Assembly: GCA_016165875.1 (NCBI GenBank) | Contig: JABBOT010000080.1 | Span: 1,243,667-1,307,666, forward strand | Reading direction: 5' to 3' | Source of the DNA: Acanthopleura granulata | Lineage: Eukaryota > Mollusca > Polyplacophora > Chitonida > Chitonidae | DNA: 64,000 bases | Shown: piece by piece, positions 55,966 to 64,000 of the stretch | How the letters are laid out: every line of letters starts with the position of its first letter | How positions within the stretch are numbered: position 1 is the first letter of the stretch | The notes under the pieces: generated by a model | The model's database searches: none | What the model was told of the DNA's origin: nothing | The model's input: the letters and a program-made list of their open reading frames with translations, nothing else | Program-made: the position numbers and the translations under genes

Positions 55966-57574
55966 CAAATATAAGAAGTAATAAACATGAAGATAAAATT
56001 TTCTGTGGCCTTGAATTTGCAGAGCTAATCATGTGGTCATGTCATGTCCATTACATGGAGAGTACAGTAGACATAAGGTGGGAGGTCCGCAGTTGACATC
56101 AGGTCATACCAAAGACTAAAATTGCTACTTGTTGCTACTTCACTTGACACTCAGAGGTTAGAACAAGGAAACAGGACTGGTCGACAGGGTGTCAGTATAT
56201 AATGACTGGGTGGTGTACCCTGTCTGCTGTCTTCGGCGTGGTGTGGCGGCTGCATATTGGCGTCATGGACTCGCCCTGTCACAAGAAGACATTGTACATA
56301 CATGCATTCTAAGAACCCCTTGTCATTATATAACTCAAAAAAACTGTTCAGTACAACTTGAAACCCCAAGCATACATATATACATGTACATACATTAGAA
56401 AGGTAATCTAACCCCAAGCCAGAGCTCTGAACTGTGAGTAGGTCCTTGTGTCTACTTCTCCATCAAGAGTTCCTCAAGTCACACAGAACAATACCCACAG
56501 ACAGATTTACTGGCCTCTTGATGGTCCATTATCAACTCAATGGCTTATTTATTCACAATTGGATGAGGCAAATTATAGGTAAATCTTTAGAAGTCAGGCC
56601 AGTCAAAGCATGGCCTAATTATTTCTCTGTCTCCTTGAATAAAATTTAACAACAAATATCTGAAGTTCTCCTCTGACTTGTTAGGATGAAATGTGTTTGA
56701 ATTTGAGCTCTACAGATACATCGTTGTATGCAGTGAATGTAACCTATACATTGTATGTCAAACTGGAGGTGTAGTACATGCATGAAGGGATGGTGATTTG
56801 GCAGGTACAGCCTTGACTGCCAGGCTTCAGATGATCAGTGAGGTCGCCTGTGTGAATCAGGTTTAGCAGGTACCTGCTGATGTGGCTTGCTACTACATGT
56901 CTATTTTTCTCATCTCATCCATCGGCTTGATCTGCTTGACACATGAAGTGCATGGTTAATCCCAGCCCTGAAAAGGGAATTTATAGATTTCCTCATTCTC
57001 GCTGTGCCTAGGGGTCTTGGTGACAATAAGCCATTGACAGCAGTTATGAAGTGACCTGTATAGTGTGAAGGGCATTGAAGACCTGTTCTCATCCGCGATT
57101 ATGGTACGCAAATACATGTCTGCATGACAGCCAGACGGTAAAGTCACTCAGTGAAAAAATTGTTGCCAAAGGTCGGTGGTTTAAACCAGGCACTCAACTT
57201 TCCTCCATTTAAAAAACTTAATGCAATATTGTAATGCATAAGTGAAAAATGCTTTGGTGTGGCATAAAAATCAATAATCATACAGTCAATGTTTTAAACA
57301 TGTTAACGTCCACCATAATATAAAGTGAAGTCGGCACTCTCATTCAAGTCTGGGTTTTACTTAGACAACAATAAATGACAACATGGTTTCTTCTTCAGGT
57401 TAAAAAATGAAATTTGTGGGGAAAAATTTCCATGTCAAAATGATAAGAATTAGAGTGAATTTGAGCCTCAAGGTGCTACGACTAGTCCGCAGTGCGTAAT
57501 AATTTCACGATACTTACAAAAAGAGAGAGAAAAAAGATGGCAGCATTTGTCTGGATTTAAACCTGAGACTGCCT
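55966..57574. other. Unassigned DNA with diverged SINE traces
   Basis: No gene recognised. A SINE-like 3' half (GGTTTAAACCAGGCACTCAA ... GTGAAAAATGCTTTGGTGTGG, ~57175-57270) resembles a second weak trace at ~55160-55265, inside the archease remnant. The missing last archease exon was looked for here and not found. Confidence 0.35.
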
Positions 57575-58125
57575 GATAACAAGGAGCACTAGATAGTATG
57601 TTTGGTTAATCATTTCAAGCAGTAATTAGAGGTGATGTAATTTTTACGTAACTTCCGAGGTCAATTACAGCCTAATTTGTATATCACATTTAACGTGTGA
57701 AGGAAACTGAGTCGGCTCATCCACCTAGAAACAGCAAATGGAATTTCCTCCCGAGAGGTAAAATTGTGAGAATAATATTTTTTTTAGCTTAACAATAAAA
57801 TTCAAAATGGCCGTTAAATCACGTGACTGGTCAATTGACACTAAACTTCAAATGTTGCTTCATATGTTCATTATCAAGACTGCAAAGTTTGCATTCTCAA
57901 CCTTCAGTAGTTTGGGAGACAAAGCAATTTTTCGAGAGGACTAAAAACAATAATAATAATCCGAAGGATTTCAAGAGGTGTCCCACAGGGAACCTGTGTG
58001 GACCGCTAATAATAATAGTCCGAAGGATTTCAGGAGGTGTCCCACTGGGAACCTGCGTGGACTGCTAATAATAATCCGAACAAAAACAATAGGGATTCAA
58101 GTCTGAATGGCTTGAACCCCTCATT
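57575..58125. repeat. Dispersed repeat family 2, copy 2
   Basis: Partner of 34243-34790, same orientation. The ~50-bp terminal unit (TAATAATCCGAAGGATTTCA, then GGTGTCCCAC) occurs in at least two tandem copies. A B-box-like relic (GGATTTAAACC, minus strand) directly precedes it. Confidence 0.75.
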
Positions 58126-58163
58126 ACAGGATGTAAACAATAATGGCAAAATTTTAAAAATAG

Positions 58164-58252
58164 GATTTATTTATGTATTTGAATGGTGCTTTACGCCATA
58201 CTCAAGAATCTTTCACTTGTACGACGGCGGCCAACATTATGGTAGGAAGAAA
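58164..58252 (-). mobile_element. 5'-truncated SINE fragment
   Basis: Only the 3' ~90 bp of the SINE family remain (on the minus strand: CATAATGTTGGCCGCCGTCG, then TACAAGTG, CTTGAGTATGGCG and an AAATACATAAAT tail). 5' truncation is typical of LINE-driven retroposition. Confidence 0.85.
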
Positions 58253-59521
58253 CCTTAAAAATTGGACGTACACTTCAAGCTTAAATTAAAGTGGGTTATA
58301 TATAAAAATCAAATATCTAAAAGATCTCACAGAAAGAAGGAATGATAAATCATATCAGGCATCAACAAAGTCACTTAATTTGCTATATCACTCGACCGTC
58401 CCCACTTATGTGACATACTGTAATGTTCTGTTGTTGGGGTGGGGAAAGGGGGGCACCATCTTGAACTGGTGGTTATCTTGCAGAGGAAAATTATACCTAT
58501 AATTTCTCAGTCCCGTAAGAGTCATTATTTACTCAGCTCAGTCTCCTTACAGTAGCAGAAATTAACAATTATCTTATTCTACAACTAGTTCCTTAATCAC
58601 AAATTTGACTTCCACACTGTAGTGCCTAAAAATCTGTCATTTGTTTGCTCACTTGTCTGTTAGTCATCCTTCTCACAGTAGGCAATTACATCATCCATCT
58701 GTTGTATCAAACCTTTCTTGACATTAACCTCGGGTCGAAGGTCCTCAACCATGGAACAGTTTGTCGTACCACATAAAAATCATTGTGTCAATATCTATTT
58801 AAATCTGGAATGACACAGAAAATCTTTAATAATAGAGCTACAATTACAATAACAAGCAGAGCATAAGAAGTGTCATTAAGGGTCACACACATGGACTGCA
58901 TTGTAATCAATTCGTCAGTTCATCAGTTTAAAGAGGAATTCAAACGATACACAAGTGATAAGAATATGTGGGGTTTTTTTTCGTTCTTGAATCCATGGGA
59001 AATGCAATACATTTTTTCTGTTTGTTCTGTATATTTACCTTACCACTTGCTTCTTCACTTTCGTTTGGGTGACTAAAAATCAAATCAGATCAAAAATTAT
59101 GCTCGCTGGTGGGCTGTGTCACAAGTTTGACTCCAGGTATGGTCAATTTTTACAACATCAGACAAAGCAATGGGCAGCAATGCGTTTTTCACAAAAAGAA
59201 ATAGGAAATCTAAGCTTACATACCCAAAGTCAAAACTTTGAAAGTTGATCAGAAATAAATAATTCTTTGAACGATGTTGCATTGAAAGTATCTCCCACTG
59301 AGGAATGTGGGCCTCTGTACTGTTTTCGAGATGGGGGTGGGGGTGAAAGAGGGTGGAGGATAATGCAAATGTAAATGCAACGACGCAGGTTGTGTGGCTA
59401 TTTGGGCAGTCCAACTATGCTCAAAGACCAACAGTTTGAGAACTACAGTGAGATAGTGATTTACGCTGATTTACATTTCTCCCACCCACGAACCTGACCA
59501 CTTCTCTATAAGTGAAAATTT

Positions 59522-59780
59522 TGGGGCCTTCGTGGCTCAGTTGGTTATCACGCTAGCACGGCATAATGACCCAGAAGCCTCCCACCATTGCAGTCGCTGT
59601 GAGTTCAAGTCCAGCTTATGCTGGTTTCCTATCCGGCCCTACGCGGGAAGGTCTGCCAGCAACCTGCAGATGGGGTGGGTTTCCACCAGGCTTTGCCCAG
59701 ATTCCTCCCACCATAACGGTGGCTGCCGTCGTATAAGTGAAATATTTATGAGTACGGCAAACACTAGTCAAATAAATAAA
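59522..59780 (+). mobile_element. tRNA-derived SINE, plus orientation, with 15-bp target duplication
   Basis: GGGGCCTTCGTGGCTCAGTT carries an A-box-like motif, and GTGAGTTCAAGTCC is a B box. The tail reads GTCGTATAAGTGAAATATTT, then GAGTACGGC and AAATAAATAAA. TATAAGTGAAAATTT is present on both sides (59507-59521 and 59781-59795). This is the best-preserved copy in the window and probably the youngest. Confidence 0.95.
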
Positions 59781-59870
59781 TATAAGTGAAAATTTGTTGA
59801 CCACTGCATTAAGAAAGAACTAAATAAATAAACAGATAAACAAATACATAAATATGTACTTCTGATAATA

Positions 59871-59876
59871 TTTATT
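59871..59876 (-). terminator. Poly(A) signal AATAAA of the KIAA1143 homologue
   Basis: Canonical AATAAA on the minus strand, 123 nt beyond the stop codon of the KIAA1143 terminal exon. Confidence 0.55.
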
Positions 59877-59998
59877 ACATTAATATCAAGATGCTGAAGT
59901 ATAACACGTTAAAATGAGCTTTTAGGAATAATGAGTTTATGAAATATTTATGTGTCTGAGACAGGGCTCTGGAGACAAGAATGAAATGCTCAGGTTCG

Positions 59999-60186
59999 TT
60001 ACCCATCATCATTTTCTTCTTCATCAAATGATAGCAAACTCAACTTCTTCCCTTTGGAAGATTTTTTCTTTTTGGCCTTTTGACTTGTATCATGTGTGGC
60101 TTTGCTGTCTTGGGTATGTGTATTATTCTCAGCACTTCTTTTTGTTGGTTTCTTGAATAAAATTTTACCATCAGCTGAAGGGTCGT
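59999..60186 (-). CDS. KIAA1143: KIAA1143 homologue, terminal coding exon
   Basis: Acceptor TTTCTTTACAG at 60187-60197 (minus strand), then 62 codons to TAA (59999-60001). The exon starts in phase 1, matching the donor phase of the exon at 62460. It encodes PSADGKILFKKPTK, a long Lys/Ser-rich linker (QKAKKKKSSKGKK) and the conserved end LSLLSFDEEENDD. Human KIAA1143 has the same order (PADGRIIYRKPVK, lysine-rich region, SSLLSFDNEDE). The family (DUF4604-type) is conserved in animals and small, highly charged, probably largely disordered and nuclear; its molecular function is not known. No disruption is seen, so this looks like a working gene. Confidence 0.9.
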
Positions 60187-60614
60187 CTGTAAAGAAACAA
60201 TGATTCATATTAAATAGAATTAACAAAGAAAATTAACAGTCCTTTTAAATCCCTTGTCATGGTTTGCAGGGAGCATTGCTGTAAATTTCATAACACAACC
60301 AGTTAATCCATGTTGTAAAGGTCAACAAGTTTCCTGCTACTATAGACCATTGTACACTGAAAACTGCTTCAGAAAACATCCCACTATGCTTAATTCTCAG
60401 GAAACTGTAAGGCTCATCATTACAACAATTCCCTCCTACACAAGCATGTTCCTAACAGCCTAAAAACACATGACACTCTGCAGCTAATTTGCCATTCTCG
60501 ACCACTTAGTTATAACAGCACAACTATTCAGGAAAAGTGAAATGTTACAGAAAGAATACAAAAGAGTACAACATTTGGACGGACTTGGCAATGGTCCTCA
60601 TATGCCATCAGATT

Positions 60615-60990
60615 CATAATGCTGACTGATACTTATCACAGTAATGCTGGCTCATACATATTACAATGATGGCTGATATGTATCACAGTAATGCTGGCTG
60701 ATATGTATCACAGTAATGCTGGCTGATACTATAACAGTAATGCTAGCTGATACATATCACAGTAATGCAAGCTGATACTTATCACAATAATGTTGGCTGA
60801 AACGTATCACTATAATGCTAGCTGATAAGTATCACAGCAATGCTAGCTGATAAGTATCACAGCAATGCTGTTTGATACTATGACAGAAATACTGGTTGAT
60901 ATGCATCACAGTAATACTGGCTGATACTTATCACAGTAATGCAAGCTGATACTTATCACAGTCATGCTGGCTGATATGTGTCGCAGTAAT
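60615..60990. repeat. 25-bp minisatellite, about 15 copies
   Basis: The unit CACAGTAATGCTGGCTGATA + TGTAT is repeated with frequent substitutions and a few short units. Intronic. Confidence 0.93.
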
Positions 60991-61140
60991 ATATGCAAAA
61001 AGCATTACAGGCAGAAATATGATAATGTTTAAAAGCCTATTACTTTATTGACAGGACAAAAGTGTGCCGTCACATGCCTTCCAGTTTCAGGTTTGTGAAT
61101 GTTCATCAACTATGATTTGACATCTTTCAAATCAAAACTG

Positions 61141-61407
61141 GGGTGCGTCCATGGCTCAGTCGGTTAGCATGCTAATGCAGCGCAATGACCGAAGCCTCCC
61201 ACCAATGCGGTTGCTGTGAGCTCAAGCCCAGCTCATGCTGGCTTCCTTTCCGTTCGTACGCGAGAAGGTCTGCCAGCAACATGCGTATGGTCGTGGATTT
61301 CCCCGGGGCTCTGCCCGGTTTACTCCCACCACAATGCTGGCCGCCATTGTATAAGTGAAATACTCTTGAGTACAGCGTAAAACACCAATCAAATACATAA
61401 ATAAATG
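61141..61407 (+). mobile_element. tRNA-derived SINE, plus orientation, with 11-bp target duplication
   Basis: GGGTGCGTCCATGGCTCAGT head, GTGAGCTCAAGCCC at the B-box position, and the tail TATAAGTGAAATACTCTTGA, then GTACAGCGTAAAACACC and AAATACATAAATAAAT. AATCAAAACTG flanks it at 61130-61140 and 61408-61418. Confidence 0.94.
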
Positions 61408-62459
61408 AATCAAAACTGTCTGATCTTAGACTTTGACAATCCTCTCCTCTGGTCCAGCATCTGAGGTATGGTATTTCACCAAAAGCCTGACCTGTCAAAA
61501 TGCACTTTCAGAAGCATAGGAAGACTTTAAAATGAAACAATACCTTTGGTGCCAAAGTTTAAGTATTTCTGATGAAAAATCGATCAAACTTAAAAATAAA
61601 CACTCTCATTAAGGGGCCATATAATGTGGATGAATCAATCAGAGTCAAGTAAAATATGCCATCTGAAAATACAGTATTCATGACAGATGGCTAACCAACC
61701 ATCTGGAATTGTCAACCCTTTTGACAATTCCTATATCAGTATCATAAAAAGTGGGACACATTTTGAGTCACACGTTTATATTTTATATGGCTAAGATTTC
61801 ACAAACTTACCTTGAAGCCATCACAAAAATGATCTGTAGCTTGAAAATAAATTTTACATTTTTCACTGCTCACTTATTTAATGATGTAAACTGGTCTTGG
61901 TGTTAATATTCCCACTCTCTTTACTGACCACTGGGTGTCTGATATCCTAACCCTTAGTTACTGCACGCTTTTTCCTTTAAATCTGGGAATCAGTTGACCC
62001 CTGGTAAACAACCTAATGGTAGCCTTAATAAATGGCCTAATGTAAACCAGATGCTCAGTAAATGCCGTGGCTGTCCTAATTCCTGGTAACTGCCTCACAT
62101 TCGTTGTCTGGGAGAATACAGACCATACATGCACCATTTATTCATTTGCTTAATAAATTTGATACGTGTTTTATGGGACTTTCAAAACTATATAACATTA
62201 ACAAGGTTTGTTGTTGAGACCGATCATAGCAAAAAATAATGCTGGTCACCATCGTATTGATGAAATAATCATGAGTACAAGAGTTGACATCAATCAAGAA
62301 AACATATACATAAATCTTAGAGAAAACTCCCTCCCTCTGGCAGATACCTAGTACTCCTAATGACCCAGATCTTGGTAGCCTCGTGATCCATGGTTAACCC
62401 CCCCCCCACTCCACATACACACACACTGGCAACCCCCCACCACCCTAATAAAATTCTAC

Positions 62460-62604
62460 CTTCAGCTATATGTATTTTGTTTTCTCCATCCTTAAGTCTA
62501 GCAGCCTCCTCAGCTGTCAGATCACCGTCCCTCAGAACAACAACAACAGGCTTTTCATCTTCTCCATCAATGGCGTCTTCATCACTCAGATCAAGCTCTT
62601 GACG
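62460..62604 (-). CDS. KIAA1143: KIAA1143 homologue, internal coding exon
   Basis: 145-nt exon between AATTTTTAG (acceptor, 62605-62613) and GTAGAAT (donor from 62459). It encodes an acidic stretch (DLSDEDAIDGEDE), the family core KPVVVVLRDGDLTAEEA and a basic/helical end (ARLKDGENKIHIAE). Human KIAA1143 has QVVVLKKGDLSVEE at the same place. It ends in phase 1 and joins the terminal exon in frame. The N-terminal exon (expected to resemble MSKRN..YVRPAEPAFLARF) is not in 62605-64000, so the gene continues beyond the window. Confidence 0.9.
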
Positions 62605-62729
62605 CTAAAAATTAACCAAATTGATTAAGTGACTGCAATATGTCAACTGAATGATTAGCTCGTACACGTAGAGCAGGAAGAGCAATGTGAAACTTAGGGA
62701 AAATTACAATACCTCTAACCATACATGTA

Positions 62730-63270
62730 ACTCAGGTGAGGTCAGGAAGTTGTAATACAATGGCAAGTATCTAAGCAAGGCATTACACACATAATATATC
62801 AGGTAAGCTCTAGATCTCTGATCCAATGGACATAGACAAGGCAGGACATGATACTTCAGGTCAGGTCAGGAAGTCTGATACAATAGCAAGAACACAAACC
62901 AAAGCTCACATGATTTTTCAGGTGAGGTCAGGATGTCATATAAAGTAGCAAGGACAGAGACAAGACACAGCTCACATGAGCTTCGGGTGAGGTCAGGGTG
63001 TCTAATCTAATAGCAGACAAGGCAGGGCTCACATGATACTTCAGTTGAGGTCAGGATGTTTAATCCAACAGCAAGGACACAGATAAGACAGGGCTCACAT
63101 GCTACTTCAGTTGAGGTCAGGATGTCTGATCCAATAGCAAGAACATCAACAAGACAGGGCTCACATGAGTCTTCAGTTGAGGTCAGGATGTCTGATCCAA
63201 TAGCAAGGCCATGGGCAAGACAGGGCTCACATGCTACTTCAGGTGAGGTCAAGATGTCTGTTCAAATAGC
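62730..63270. repeat. 66-bp minisatellite, about eight copies
   Basis: Successive GGGCTCACATG motifs are exactly 66 bp apart at 63091, 63157 and 63223. Earlier units (from ~62730) are more diverged and of uneven length. Core elements are CTTCAGTTGAGGTCAGGATG and TCTGATCCAATAGCAAG. Because 66 is 22 codons, frames remain open on both strands (63007-63252 minus, 63056-63280 plus) without evidence of coding. It lies in the upstream intron of the KIAA1143 homologue. Confidence 0.93.
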
Positions 63271-64000
63271 AAGAACATAGTAAGCTTGCGAATATCAAGG
63301 AAACCGTGATGACAAAAGCCTGGAGCCAAAAAGTATGTTTCCCATTCAGATGAACGGTATCCATTTCAAGCCGGTGGCCAGCGAAGCATGGAGAGTTATT
63401 TGTTTATGTTGTCAGGTAGCCTATGGGTATTGTCAAGTTTGTGCACTGCAAAGTAAAGCTTATGCAGTTGTTCACTACCTTCAATGCTCAGTGGACAGTT
63501 GGATGGTGCTAACGATTACTGCTGGTATTGCTGGCCTAGTTTATAATTTACCCCATGTGCTATGACTTCTGTGAACACTGTAAAATTTAGGTCGCACACC
63601 ATGTAAATTAATGTATACATAGTGCTCATTTCCGACAACTTGGATGTCCTGTGGAGCCTTACAGCATTCTTTCAGAAACTTGAACCCAGCTACATGTGTT
63701 CTGTTTACTCCTATGGTGTACTGGACAACCAAGGATAAATAGAACACAAAAGTTTTCAAGCCTTACACTAAGTATCCAGATGTTCAGGCAGAGACCTTGG
63801 GTAAGAACTAGGGCACTCACTTTGACAGTATGGATGGACTGCATCTTCTGATATGTGCAGAGAGATGAGATAAAATGACATTATCTGTATTTTTAGGAGA
63901 AAGCATTTCAATGCCAGATTGTTCATTTTATGCTTAGAACTACACTCTTATACACTTGCTCTCACTTTAGAACATCAGCATTGACTAGTTTATTTTTATT
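63271..64000. other. Unassigned, probably intron of the KIAA1143 homologue
   Basis: No exon or repeat recognised. The frames at 63335-63565 (plus) and 63541-63759 (minus) show no family resemblance. Confidence 0.4.

Larger units (their letters stand above)
60187..62459 (-). other. Intron of the KIAA1143 homologue
   Basis: GT (62459-62458, GTAGAAT) to AG (60188-60187), 2,273 nt. It contains the 25-bp minisatellite, one SINE, a degenerate SINE-like tail (~62235-62300) and C-rich/CA-rich tracts near the donor. Confidence 0.85.

Noticed and set aside
1..64000. CRISPR arrays, bacterial operons or phage genes
   Set aside because: The sequence is plainly a eukaryotic nuclear genome. The regular repeats seen are minisatellites or gene-bearing tandem units.

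Overview
The window is eukaryotic. It has intron-bearing genes with GT-AG junctions, tRNA-derived SINEs, non-LTR and BEL/Pao retrotransposons and several minisatellites. The SINE 3' end (CGTATAAGTGAAATATTCTTGAGTACGG-like, then an AAATA tail), the I/Nimb-type LINE and a divergent TALE homeobox gene family point to a lophotrochozoan, most likely a marine mollusc. The species cannot be named from the sequence alone.

Layout. 1-9.0 kb: one single-exon gene for a small type I membrane protein with a fibronectin-III-like domain (774-1388, minus), a ~28-bp minisatellite (2572-3149), one member of a dispersed repeat family, and otherwise unassigned DNA. 9.1-15.05 kb: a nearly full-length but dead I/Nimb-like LINE. 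A long (TA)n tract (15240-15324) separates it from the main feature of the window. 15.4-30.9 kb: six head-to-tail copies of a ~2,497-bp unit. Each unit carries an uninterrupted 339-codon TALE-class homeobox gene on the minus strand, and the third copy is frameshifted. 31-36.7 kb: repeat-rich DNA with a relict LINE endonuclease and a fold-back element. 36.96-44.36 kb: a BEL/Pao LTR retrotransposon with several frameshifts, a lost catalytic residue in the integrase and a truncated 3' LTR. 44.4-52 kb: repeats, a MITE-like element whose terminal inverted repeats contain splice-site consensus, and a solo BEL LTR with a 5-bp target duplication. 52.4-56.0 kb: an intron-bearing, stop-interrupted copy of archease (ZBTB8OS), plus strand. 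56-64 kb: SINEs, minisatellites and the last two coding exons of a KIAA1143 homologue (minus strand, 5' exon outside the window).

The most interesting system is the homeobox array. The proteins have a recognisable TALE homeodomain (PYP loop, WFANKRNR recognition helix) but no MEIS, PBC, IRX or TGIF companion domain that I can recognise. This fits the fast-evolving, tandemly duplicated, spiralian-specific TALE genes (SPILE) known from early mollusc development. The units are almost identical, share variants in a scattered pattern and contain an older internal duplication of the upstream flank, so the array appears to be evolving by unequal exchange or conversion. The rest of the window is mainly mobile-element debris around two ordinary housekeeping loci.
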